A stretch of DNA of 6,342 nt. Origin: Actinomycetes bacterium (lineage in GTDB: Bacteria; Actinomycetota; Thermoleophilia; BMS3ABIN01). This document shows positions 1 to 6,342 of the stretch, piece by piece. The stretch lies in assembly GCA_021787775.1 (NCBI GenBank), contig JAJYLK010000074.1:1-6342 (forward strand). The letters are read 5' to 3'. The position numbers were made by a program, and so were the translations under genes. A model generated the notes under the pieces. It was not told the origin of the DNA. It ran no database searches and was given only the letters and a program-made list of their open reading frames with translations. How positions within the stretch are numbered: position 1 is the first letter of the stretch; every line of letters begins with the position of its first letter.

Positions 1-1744
1 GTATCTCCGGCGGCAGGCCCTCATCCCGCGCCAGCCTCACGCCATCGCGCACGTGCGCGGTGATGGCCAGCTTGGACAGGCCCGGCGTCAACCGGTCGTG
101 CGGATTCTTGATATGAAACTGGTTCTCGATGAAATAGTCAGGCCGGTTCAGTTTGCCGATGTCGTGATAATAGGCCCCCACCCGCGCCAGCAGCGGATTG
201 GCGCCGATCGCCTCCGCCGCCGTCTCGGCGATGTTGCCCATGATGATGCTGTGGTTGTAAGTCCCTGGGGCCTTCATCATCAATTCCTTCAGCAGCGGCC
301 GGGTCGGATCGGCCAGCTCCAGCAGTTTCAGCGGCGTCGGCAGGTTGAACACCATCTCGTAGATGGTGATCAGGCCGAGGGTGGCGATCATCGAAAGGAA
401 GCCGTTGCCCACTCCCCAGGCCAGCGCCGCGCCGGCCCGCGACCAGGAGGTCTGACCGATCTGGCTGGCGCCGATCGCCGTGGCCGTCACGACCAGCGAG
501 GCGTAGACGCCGGCCTTGAGCAGATCACGCCGCTGCGTAACATTGGTTACCAGAAATACGCCGGCAATGCCGCCCAGCAGAGCCGTGACGACAAACTGCG
601 GAGCGGAGCCGCCCACCACGGCCAGGTCGATGCTGGTAAGCACCACCAGAAAAGCGGACAGGCGCGTCTGCAGCATCAGCGTCCCCAGCATCCCCAGCGC
701 CGCCAGCGGTACGATCAGTGGTGACAGCGGCGCCTCCACCGAGACCCGCGCTATCGCCGTGAACAGTATAAGCAGCGAAGCGACGATGAACATCAGCGAG
801 CGCGAGCCGCCCACGCGCTGCTCGAAACGGTTGATGTAAAGCCCCAGGATCAGTACCTCAATCAGCGCCAGCAGGCCGATGCCGGCGAGGGTGCCGAACC
901 GGCCTCCCTGCTGGGCCAGCCCCAGCGCCTGCAACTCGCCGGCGATATCCTGCGTCACCACCTGCCCCGGCGTGACAATCGTCTCCCCGTTCTGCACCGT
1001 GACCACGGCGGGCTGGACCGCCGCCGCGGCCCTGTCCTTGGCCGCCTGGGTCTTGTCCGGGCTGAGAACGTTGTTGGGTTTCAAATAGGCGTCGCCGACC
1101 TCCGCCGCCGCGTCAAGTTCCGGGGCGGAGAGCGTCTGCGTTCCCAGCACGGATTTGAGCCGGTCCTTGTCGGTGGCCAGCGAATCCTGGGTGACGTTGC
1201 CTTCCAGGATCAGTTCCTCGCTGCTCAGCACCGCGCTTTTTACCGCGGCCAGCCGGTCAGGCGGCAGCGACGCCAGCACCGTCAGCGAAGCCTGGCTGAT
1301 CTGCGGCAGCCCGGGGAGGGCCTGGATCCCCTTGACCGACTGGGCCGGGTCGTATGAGATCCCGGCCGCCTGGGCCGAAGCGCGTTCGCTGGTGACGATG
1401 CGCGAGACGTTATCGAAAAAATCACCTACGTCATGCGTGACGCCGGGCAGCACCGTGGCGTCGAAGGTATAAACGTTGGGGACCGCAGCCGCCGCCTGCT
1501 GGCGCAGCCGGTCGGTCTCGGCCTTGTTCTCGAAGGTAAGTGTCCGCGGCGCGCTGATGTAATCCTGCGCCACATCGCCCGCTTTCAGGTCGTACCGGCC
1601 CGGCAGATAGGCGCTGCCAATCAGCACCCACAACAGGACGAAGGTGATGCCGGCCAGGACGATACCGTATACCTTCAGGTCGATGGCGTTGAAGACGCGG
1701 CGCACCGCAAGGATGGCGCGCCCGAGGCGAGTTGGAGGGTTCAT
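1..1744 (-). CDS. pgpH: 7TM-HD family (PgpH/YqfF-type) cyclic-di-AMP phosphodiesterase, 3' end outside window
   Basis: Membrane-anchored HD-domain phosphohydrolase; characterised relatives (Listeria PgpH) hydrolyse cyclic di-AMP to pApA in the cytoplasm. The frame stays open from an ATG at 1744 to the window edge, giving 581 residues. Visible in order: a cytoplasmic N-terminus and one membrane helix near residues 25-45; a long extracytoplasmic 7TMR-HDED-like region to about 280; about seven hydrophobic segments between roughly 285 and 467; then the start of the HD domain. Metal-ligand motifs seen are YNHS (H498), YYHDIGK (H527, D528) and ITAHVRDG (H564), with the family signature APGTYNHS. 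The later HD aspartate and the C-terminus are missing, so activity cannot be fully judged. The start is firm: an in-frame TAA lies two codons upstream, and GGCGGA about 6 bases before the ATG is a weak ribosome site. It follows phoH by 18 bases. c-di-AMP specificity is inferred from family membership. Confidence 0.93.
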   Translation of the reverse strand, partial: MNPPTRLGRAILAVRRVFNAIDLKVYGIVLAGITFVLLWVLIGSAYLPGRYDLKAGDVAQDYISAPRTLTFENKAETDRLRQQAAAAVPNVYTFDATVLPGVTHDVGDFFDNVSRIVTSERASAQAAGISYDPAQSVKGIQALPGLPQISQASLTVLASLPPDRLAAVKSAVLSSEELILEGNVTQDSLATDKDRLKSVLGTQTLSAPELDAAAEVGDAYLKPNNVLSPDKTQAAKDRAAAAVQPAVVTVQNGETIVTPGQVVTQDIAGELQALGLAQQGGRFGTLAGIGLLALIEVLILGLYINRFEQRVGGSRSLMFIVASLLILFTAIARVSVEAPLSPLIVPLAALGMLGTLMLQTRLSAFLVVLTSIDLAVVGGSAPQFVVTALLGGIAGVFLVTNVTQRRDLLKAGVYASLVVTATAIGASQIGQTSWSRAGAALAWGVGNGFLSMIATLGLITIYEMVFNLPTPLKLLELADPTRPLLKELMMKAPGTYNHSIIMGNIAETAAEAIGANPLLARVGAYYHDIGKLNRPDYFIENQFHIKNPHDRLTPGLSKLAITAHVRDGVRLARDEGLPPEI

Positions 1745-1762
1745 GGATTATCCGCCGTTCCG

Positions 1763-2716
1763 CTAGCGCTGCATTCCCGAATAGTTCTTGTAAGCCGCCA
1801 CGATCTTCTGCACCAGTTTATGACGCACGACATCCTTGCTTTCGAAGTTGATGAAAGCGATATCGGCGACTTCCCCCAGGATGTCAACCACCGTGGCCAG
1901 ACCGGAAAAACGGATGTCCGGCAGGTCAACCTGGGTGATATCGCCGGTGACGACCATTCTGGAGCCGAACCCGAGACGGGTGAGGAACATCTTCATCTGC
2001 TCGGGGCTGGTATTCTGCGCCTCGTCCAGGATGATGAAGGAATCATTGAGCGTGCGCCCGCGCATGAACGCCAGCGGCGCCACCTCGATGGCGCCCTTCT
2101 CCATCAGCGAAGTAAGCCGGTCCGGTTCGATCATGTCATAGAGCGCATCGAACAGCGGTCGCAGATATGGATCGACTTTCTCCAGCATCGTTCCGGGCAG
2201 AAAGCCGATCTTCTCGCCCGCCTCCACCGCCGGCCGCGTCAGGATGATACGGTTTACCTTCTTGCTCAGCAGCTCGCTTACCGCCATCGCCAGCGCCAGA
2301 TAGGTCTTGCCGGTACCCGCCGGGCCGATGCCGAAGGTGATGCTGTGGCCCCGGATCGAGTCGATATACTTTTTCTGGTTGATCGTCTTGGGTACGATGC
2401 GCCGGCCGCGGTGCTCCCAGACAACCTCGCTGTAGATCTCCGACGGCCGCCCCGCGCCGCCGTTATCGGCCAGCATCGAGCCGACCGAAGCCACGGTCTC
2501 GCCGTTGATCTCGTGCCCGGCCTCGATCAGCTCCACCAGCTCCTCGATCACGGCGCGGCCGCTCTCCACCCCGGCGTCATCGCCCTGCAGCGTGATGACG
2601 TTGCCACGGATGCCGATATCGCACGGCAGCCGGTCTTCCAGCTGCTTCAGCGTCGCGTCGTGCTCGCCGGCAAGCTCGGCGACGATAATGTTTTCGTATT
2701 CCAGTGTTGTTCTCAT
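1763..2716 (-). CDS. phoH: PhoH-family ATPase (PhoH-like protein)
   Basis: A 317-residue cytoplasmic P-loop ATPase of the PhoH/YbeZ type, full length for the family. Residues 1 to about 105 form the N-terminal domain seen in YbeZ-like members; the ATPase domain follows. Visible motifs are Walker A GPAGTGKT (131-138), the family signature RPAVEAGEKIGFLPG (161-175), Walker B IILDEAQN (228-235), the VVTGDITQVDLP segment (255-266) and R298 near the C-terminus. Relatives are linked to RNA metabolism and ribosome maturation, often with the endonuclease YbeY, whose gene usually lies just beyond pgpH and so probably outside this window. The start is firm: no ATG, GTG or TTG lies in frame between the upstream TAG of yqeY and this ATG, and AGGGA sits 9 bases before it. 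It lies 42 bases after yqeY and 18 before pgpH. The exact cellular substrate is unknown from sequence. Confidence 0.96.
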   Translation of the reverse strand: MRTTLEYENIIVAELAGEHDATLKQLEDRLPCDIGIRGNVITLQGDDAGVESGRAVIEELVELIEAGHEINGETVASVGSMLADNGGAGRPSEIYSEVVWEHRGRRIVPKTINQKKYIDSIRGHSITFGIGPAGTGKTYLALAMAVSELLSKKVNRIILTRPAVEAGEKIGFLPGTMLEKVDPYLRPLFDALYDMIEPDRLTSLMEKGAIEVAPLAFMRGRTLNDSFIILDEAQNTSPEQMKMFLTRLGFGSRMVVTGDITQVDLPDIRFSGLATVVDILGEVADIAFINFESKDVVRHKLVQKIVAAYKNYSGMQR

Positions 2717-2725
2717 CCCAGACGA

Positions 2726-2730
2726 TCCCT
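2726..2730 (-). promoter_or_regulatory. Ribosome binding site of phoH
   Basis: AGGGA on the minus strand, 9 bases before the phoH ATG. It supports the annotated start. phoH has the longest gap of the window in front of it, so it may rely on its own ribosome loading rather than on coupling to yqeY. Confidence 0.6.
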
Positions 2731-2734
2731 GAGC

Positions 2735-2755
2735 GCCGGCCGACCAAACGCCGGC
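2735..2755 (-). repeat. Short inverted repeat in the yqeY-phoH gap
   Basis: Two copies of GCCGGC (2735-2740 and 2750-2755) are separated by 9 bases. Because the unit is its own reverse complement, the copies can pair as a 6-base-pair, all-GC stem with a 9-base loop; they are also a direct repeat. No run of T follows on the minus strand, so it does not look like an intrinsic terminator. It could slow RNA decay or polymerase, or be chance in GC-rich DNA. Confidence 0.35.
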
Positions 2756-2758
2756 TGA

Positions 2759-3205
2759 CTATTGCAACCGCTCCCGCACCATGCCGCTGACAGTTTTTCC
2801 GTCAGCGCGTCCGCCCGCCTTCGCCATCACAGCCGACATCACCCTGCCCGTGTCCTTCGGACCGGCGGCGCCGGTCTCGGTGATGGCCGCATCGACCAAT
2901 GCCCTCAACTCTTCTTCGCCCATCTCCTGCGGAAGATAAGTCTCGATCAGGCCGGCTTCGGCTTCCTCCTTGAGGGCCCGGTCCTCGCGGCCACCCGCGC
3001 GGAAAGCCTCGGCAGCCTGCAGCCGGCGCTTCTTTTCTTTCCTCAAAACAGCGGTCTCCTGCTGCTCGGTGAAAGGCTCGCCGGCCTCCTTGGCGCCCAT
3101 CCTGAGCTCGCTGACGAGCATGCGCAGCGCCGCCAGGCGCTCGCGGTCACGCGCCTTCATCGCTGCCACCATATCATTTTGCACCTTTTCGGTGATGCCC
3201 GCCAT
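2759..3205 (-). CDS. yqeY: YqeY family protein (GatB/YqeY domain)
   Basis: A 148-residue cytoplasmic protein, the usual length for stand-alone YqeY. The family resembles the tail domain of the GatB subunit of the tRNA-dependent amidotransferase, but its own role is not established; a tRNA or translation link is inferred from that similarity. Visible family features are the basic, helical N-terminal half with ALRMLVSEL (26-34), the acidic helix ending in YLPQEM (90-95), GRVM (120-123) and GRADGKTVS (132-140) near the C-terminus. The start is the ATG at 3205, giving MAGITEKV. The frame is open further upstream to 3361, but that part only shadows the HIT gene and looks nothing like the family. 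The ATG overlaps the HIT stop as TGATG, which suggests translational coupling. In many Firmicutes rpsU sits just before yqeY; here it does not. Confidence 0.93.
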   Translation of the reverse strand: MAGITEKVQNDMVAAMKARDRERLAALRMLVSELRMGAKEAGEPFTEQQETAVLRKEKKRRLQAAEAFRAGGREDRALKEEAEAGLIETYLPQEMGEEELRALVDAAITETGAAGPKDTGRVMSAVMAKAGGRADGKTVSGMVRERLQ

Positions 3206-3549
3206 CAGAACCCCAGCGACTTTCCGGCGATCAGATGCCAGTGCAAATGCATGACCTCCTGGCCGCCACCCTTGCCGATGTTGGTGATCACGCGGTAACC
3301 GGAGTCCGCCACCTCCAGCTTCACGGCGGCGGCGACGATGAACTCCAGCATCCCCAGACATGCTTCCGGCGTCAGCTGTGAGATCTCGTTCAGCGACGGG
3401 ATGTGCTGCTTCGGCATCACCAGGACGTGCACCGGCGCCTTGGGGAACGCGTCACGGATGGCGATGAACCGGTCATCCTCCATCACCTTCTCGGATGGTA
3501 TCTCTCCCGCGATGATGCGGCAAAAAATGCAATCGTCGTTTTCGCTCAA
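3205..3549 (-). CDS. HIT family protein, Hint-type purine nucleoside phosphoramidase-like hydrolase
   Basis: A 114-residue cytoplasmic histidine-triad protein, typical length for bacterial Hint/HinT. Such enzymes hydrolyse AMP-linked phosphoramidates, including aminoacyl-adenylates, in vitro; the physiological substrate is unclear. The histidine triad is H101-L-H103-W-H105-L-I, with H103 in the position of the catalytic nucleophile. The N-terminal C7-x2-C10 with H49 resembles the zinc site found in many HIT proteins. The nucleotide-pocket stretch VMPKQHIPSL (44-53) is also present. The start is TTG at 3549, chosen because a GGAGG lies 6 bases upstream and because the protein then begins with the normal Hint N-terminus (MSENDDCIFCRI). 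The gene overlaps the end of mtaB by 4 bases and its TGA overlaps the yqeY ATG by one base. Confidence 0.95.
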   Translation of the reverse strand: MSENDDCIFCRIIAGEIPSEKVMEDDRFIAIRDAFPKAPVHVLVMPKQHIPSLNEISQLTPEACLGMLEFIVAAAVKLEVADSGYRVITNIGKGGGQEVMHLHWHLIAGKSLGF

Positions 3550-4808
3550 CCCTTGCCTCCTGATCTGGCAGCAGCCGCCGTTTCGGCGCTAACTATTTTT
3601 CCCTTGATCATCTCTCCGGAAACGGATTCGGCGAGGACAGGAGCAAGGACGGCGCCCGTTTGTCCATCGGCTACAAATCTGGTGTAATCAGAGCTGTAAC
3701 CGCTCATCTGCCCCGGCCCCTTTCCGGACTCAAACAGGATTTCGCTCACCCGGCCGACTTTCCTTTGCCTGTGAGCCTGCCCCAGCCGCCCGGACAGCTC
3801 GCGCAGGGCGCGGCTGCGCCGCTGCTTTTCCACCGCGGAGACAGGGTCGCCCAGCGCCGTCGCCTTCGTCCCCGGGCGCGATGAGTAGGTGAAGACGTGC
3901 ACTTTGGAGAACCCCGTCGCCTCCACGAACGCGAGCGTGCGCTCAAAGGCGTTCCGGTCCTCGGCGGGATATCCGGTCATGACATCCGTGGTCAGATTTA
4001 CTCCCGGTAGCGCCGCCCGCACCGCCGCCACGGTCCCGGCGAACTGCGCCGCCGTGTAGCGGCGGCCCATCGCCGCCAGCACGCCGTCGTCGCCGCTTTG
4101 CAGCGGCAGGTGCAGATGCCTGCCCACCACGGCGCTGGCTGCCATCGCCCCCAGTAGCGCCGGCGTGACATCCGTAGCCTCAATCGAGCTTAGGCGCAGC
4201 CGCCGCAGCCCCGGTGTCTTCAGCAACTGCCCGATCAGCTCCGGAAGCGCCGCGCCCTGGTCGCTCCAGGCGCCGAGGTTGATGCCGCAGAGCACGAGTT
4301 CCGGGTAACCCTCGCGCACCCTGTTGCCCGCCTCATCAAGTACATCGTCCATCGGCATGCTGCGCGGCCTGCCGCGCACCAGCGGCACCACGCAGTAGGC
4401 GCACATGCTGGCGCAGCCGTCCTGTATCTTGAGAAAGAACCGCGTCCGCCGGGAAGCGCCCGCGTGGCTTTCAGGGGCGGCGGCGCGCCCGCCTGCAGCA
4501 AGCCCTGTAGCCTGATCGCCGCCCAGCACCTCGACCTGCCCGCCCAGGCGGCGGAAACTCTCAGGAGCCAGTCTGGCCGCGCAGCCGGTGACGAGCACCC
4601 GGCCGGCCGGCCCCACGCGGGCCATCGCGCGCCGCACTTCCTTGCGCGACTGTTTCTCGGCCTCGGCGGTGACGCAGCAGGTGCCAACCAGCTCCACCGG
4701 CGTTTCCTCCCCCCGCACCGCCCCCTGCCTTTGCTCCAGCTCGAGCCTGCCGGCGACCGCATGTGTATCGGCGAAATTGACTTTGCATCCGAGCGCGCGT
4801 ACTTCCAT
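3546..4808 (-). CDS. mtaB: tRNA (N6-threonylcarbamoyladenosine(37)-C2)-methylthiotransferase MtaB
   Basis: Radical-SAM enzyme of 420 residues that adds a methylthio group to t6A37 in ANN-decoding tRNAs, giving ms2t6A. Domains in order: N-terminal methylthiotransferase domain (1 to about 100) with the three auxiliary-cluster cysteines C8 (LGCKVN), C44 (GTCCVT) and C76 (VTGCAA); radical SAM domain (about 125-345) with C132-x3-C136-x2-C139; C-terminal TRAM-like domain (about 348-408). LGCKVN and the VTGCAA context favour MtaB over MiaB or RimO. The start is the ATG at 4808, giving MEVRALGCKVN; GTG two codons upstream is possible but too close to a ribosome site. The frame runs open further upstream only as a shadow of rsmE. 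It begins 10 bases after the rsmE stop, and its TGA lies within the first codons of the HIT gene. Confidence 0.94.
   Translation of the reverse strand: MEVRALGCKVNFADTHAVAGRLELEQRQGAVRGEETPVELVGTCCVTAEAEKQSRKEVRRAMARVGPAGRVLVTGCAARLAPESFRRLGGQVEVLGGDQATGLAAGGRAAAPESHAGASRRTRFFLKIQDGCASMCAYCVVPLVRGRPRSMPMDDVLDEAGNRVREGYPELVLCGINLGAWSDQGAALPELIGQLLKTPGLRRLRLSSIEATDVTPALLGAMAASAVVGRHLHLPLQSGDDGVLAAMGRRYTAAQFAGTVAAVRAALPGVNLTTDVMTGYPAEDRNAFERTLAFVEATGFSKVHVFTYSSRPGTKATALGDPVSAVEKQRRSRALRELSGRLGQAHRQRKVGRVSEILFESGKGPGQMSGYSSDYTRFVADGQTGAVLAPVLAESVSGEMIKGKIVSAETAAAARSGGKG
3556..3560 (-). promoter_or_regulatory. Ribosome binding site deciding the TTG start of the HIT gene
   Basis: A GGAGG on the minus strand, inside the last codons of mtaB, 6 bases before TTG at 3549. 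It is the strongest Shine-Dalgarno match among the seven genes and supports the non-ATG start. Confidence 0.75.
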
Positions 4809-4818
4809 TTTCACACCA

Positions 4819-5547
4819 TCACCCCAGGCTGCCGAAGCGGTTGAGGATGATCGCCGCCCCCACCAGCGCGGCGGTCTCGGTCCGTAACAGATGGCTGCCG
4901 AGCGAAGCGAAGACGGCGCCGGCCACCCGCAACGCATCGATCTCAGTGGCCGCGAAACCCGCTTCCGGCCCCACCACCAGCGCCAGCCCTGGAGGCACCC
5001 GCTCCAGCGCCGCGCTCAGCGAAGTGGCAGCCGTCTCGGTAGCAAGCGCAATCACCGGACCGTCGAATCCATTTAGCCACGCCTTCATTTCTACCGGATC
5101 ATCAACCTGCATCGGCAAGGCGCGCCGCGACTGCCCTGCCGCAGCTCGCGCGATCCGCCGCCAGCGCGCCAGTCTCGGCCCGGCGGCGCGCGGCTCACGC
5201 CGCGCCGAAGATTCCGAATATACCGGTGACATCCGCGCCACACCGATCTCGCTGAGCTTTTCCACCACCAGGTCGAGCTTGCGCCCCTTGGGCAGTGCCT
5301 GGACGACTGTCAGCTCGGCTGTGGCCGCACCCGCGGCCTCTTCTTCACCCGCGAGCGCCTCCACCTGCCCGCCCACAGTCGTGATCCGGCCTTTAAAGAC
5401 GCGCCCGTCGGCGCCGGCCAGTTCGACCGCGGCCCCCGTTTTCAGCCGCAGTACGCGGGCGGCGTGAAAAGCATCGTCCTGTTCCAGCACGACACTCTGG
5501 CCGCTGTGTATGGGATCGGAGAGGAAAAAACGATGGATATGCTTCAT
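4819..5547 (-). CDS. rsmE: 16S rRNA (uracil(1498)-N3)-methyltransferase RsmE
   Basis: SPOUT-class methyltransferase of 242 residues, usual family length, which methylates N3 of U1498 in 16S rRNA within the 30S subunit using S-adenosylmethionine. An N-terminal PUA-like domain (1 to about 70, opening with HIHRFFLSD) precedes the knotted catalytic domain. Visible motifs are LPKGRKLDLVVEKLSEIGV (85-103), RWRRIARAAAGQSRR (128-142), VVGPEAGF (191-198) and LGSHLLRTETA (216-226). Two positions differ from the common forms GPEGG and LGxRxLRTETA: A196 and H219. The ATG at 5547 is chosen because GGTGG precedes it by 5 bases and it gives the typical N-terminus; a GTG at 5556 would add three residues. The gene starts 30 bases after dnaJ, with no prmA between. 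Confidence 0.94.
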   Translation of the reverse strand: MKHIHRFFLSDPIHSGQSVVLEQDDAFHAARVLRLKTGAAVELAGADGRVFKGRITTVGGQVEALAGEEEAAGAATAELTVVQALPKGRKLDLVVEKLSEIGVARMSPVYSESSARREPRAAGPRLARWRRIARAAAGQSRRALPMQVDDPVEMKAWLNGFDGPVIALATETAATSLSAALERVPPGLALVVGPEAGFAATEIDALRVAGAVFASLGSHLLRTETAALVGAAIILNRFGSLG

Positions 5548-5577
5548 GTCAACCACCAGCGCCGGGCGCCGCCGCTC

Positions 5578-6342
5578 CTAGCGGAACGCCGCCTTGATCT
5601 TCTCGAACAGGCCCTCGTCGCGGGCGTAGTTCTTTTCGCTGGTGAGTTCATCGAACTGCTTCAGCAGCTTCTTCTGTTCGCCACTCAGCTCGCGCGGGAC
5701 CATGATATCCATGATCACTTTCAGGTCTCCATGGCCACGGCCGCGCAGTGACGGCATACCTTTTCCCTTGAGCACCCGCAGTTCTCCCGGCTGCGTCCCC
5801 GGCTTGACCTCCACCGTTTCATCGCCGGTGAGCGCCGGCACGGCAAGCTTCGCTCCCAGCGCCGCGTCAACCATCGTCAGCGGCAGATGATAGATGAGGT
5901 CATTGCCGTCGCGGATCAGCCGCTCGTGCTCCCTCACCGTCACCTGGATATAAAGATCGCCGGCCCTGCCGCCGCGCTCGCCGGCGCTGCCCTTCCCCAT
6001 CAGGCGGATGCTCTGCCCGGTGGCGATCCCGGGCGGAATCTCGACGCTCTCCTGCCTGCTCACGACCACGAGTCCGCGGCCGTTACACTTCTGGCAGGGC
6101 TTCTCGATGACACTGCCGGCGCCGCCGCAGTCAGGACACGCGCCCCGCTGGACAAACTGGCCGAAAGGGGTCCGCTGCATCCGCTGGACCTGCCCGGAGC
6201 CGCCGCAGGCGGCGCAGGTCCGGCGCTCGGTGCCGGGTGCCGCCCCCGAGCCCTCACAGGCCTCGCAGGGAGCCACGGCGTCGAACTCCACTTCCCGGCT
6301 GGCGCCGGCGGCGGCCTCTTCGAGGGTGACCTCGACAGCGAC
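5578..6342 (-). CDS. dnaJ: Chaperone protein DnaJ, 5' end outside window
   Basis: Hsp40 co-chaperone that delivers substrates to DnaK and stimulates its ATPase in the cytoplasm. The last 254 residues are visible; the J domain, the G/F linker and the start lie beyond the window. Residue numbers here count from the first visible codon. The fragment opens in the region before the zinc fingers (VTLEEAAAG), then carries all four CxxCxGxG repeats: C26/C29, C43/C46, C69/C72 and C83/C86. The complete zinc-binding set separates it from CbpA-type proteins. The C-terminal substrate-binding domains follow, with GDLYIQVTVREH (128-139) and a second beta domain ending LFEKIKAAFR. The stop is TAG at 5578-5580. 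No promoter or CIRCE element is visible; any heat-shock control would lie upstream, outside the window. Confidence 0.96.
   Translation of the reverse strand, partial: VAVEVTLEEAAAGASREVEFDAVAPCEACEGSGAAPGTERRTCAACGGSGQVQRMQRTPFGQFVQRGACPDCGGAGSVIEKPCQKCNGRGLVVVSRQESVEIPPGIATGQSIRLMGKGSAGERGGRAGDLYIQVTVREHERLIRDGNDLIYHLPLTMVDAALGAKLAVPALTGDETVEVKPGTQPGELRVLKGKGMPSLRGRGHGDLKVIMDIMVPRELSGEQKKLLKQFDELTSEKNYARDEGLFEKIKAAFR

Noticed and set aside
53..724. A 223-codon plus-strand open frame antisense to pgpH
   Set aside because: It is low-complexity and rich in R, Q, H and G, with no family resemblance, while the opposite strand encodes the 7TM segments and HD motifs of PgpH.
1433..2758. A 441-codon open frame on the plus strand, antisense to phoH and the start of pgpH
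   Set aside because: It is in exact codon register with both minus-strand genes, so it stays open wherever they avoid TTA, CTA and TCA codons, which are rare in GC-rich genes. Its translation is rich in R, H, Q and D with no recognisable domain, and the minus-strand proteins are clear family members.
2762..3298. A 178-codon plus-strand open frame antisense to yqeY
   Set aside because: It is in the same codon register as yqeY and arises from the same codon bias; no motif or ribosome site supports it.
3206..3361. An N-terminal extension of YqeY of 52 residues
   Set aside because: It lies wholly within the HIT gene, resembles no YqeY protein, and would give an over-long product; the ATG in TGATG fits the family length.
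4235..4762. A 175-codon minus-strand frame inside mtaB, with other smaller frames in the same area
   Set aside because: It is a shifted-frame shadow of mtaB made of A, R, W and S runs; the MtaB frame holds all six cluster cysteines without a frameshift.
4809..4937. An N-terminal extension of MtaB of 43 residues
   Set aside because: The added residues overlap the end of rsmE in another frame and are W-, R- and P-rich. The family N-terminus starts at the ATG at 4808.

Overview
The window is a compact, GC-rich bacterial chromosomal segment with seven genes, all on the minus strand. Transcription order (high to low coordinates) is dnaJ (5' end outside the window), rsmE, mtaB, a HIT/Hint hydrolase gene, yqeY, phoH and pgpH (3' end outside the window). 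Gaps are at most 42 bases and two junctions overlap, so the set reads as one operon or the middle of a longer one. No RNA gene, mobile element, CRISPR array or stretch of over 300 bases without a gene was seen.

The order matches the widely conserved heat-shock/ribosome-maturation neighbourhood known from Firmicutes and deep Actinobacteriota (hrcA-grpE-dnaK-dnaJ-prmA-rsmE-mtaB-hit-rpsU-yqeY-phoH-pgpH-ybeY-dgkA-era). prmA and rpsU are absent from their usual slots here. High GC, strong G/C preference at third codon positions, and a 7TM-HD (PgpH-type) protein together suggest a deep-branching actinobacterial lineage (Thermoleophilia-, Rubrobacteria- or Coriobacteriia-like). This is inference; a high-GC Firmicutes-like or Chloroflexota genome cannot be excluded from the sequence alone.

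Layout: 5578-6342 DnaJ from just before the zinc fingers to the C-terminus; 4819-5547 RsmE (16S rRNA U1498 methylation); 3546-4808 MtaB (tRNA ms2t6A37 methylthiolation); 3205-3549 Hint-type nucleotide hydrolase; 2759-3205 YqeY/GatB-like protein; 1763-2716 PhoH-family ATPase; 1-1744 N-terminal two thirds or more of a c-di-AMP phosphodiesterase-type 7TM-HD protein. The shared theme is protein folding, rRNA and tRNA modification, RNA metabolism and second-messenger turnover.

I found no convincing undescribed system. The notable points are modest: overlapping start/stop junctions with a TTG start, two substitutions in otherwise conserved RsmE motifs, a UAG-only in-frame junction between yqeY and phoH, and a small inverted repeat in that same gap.
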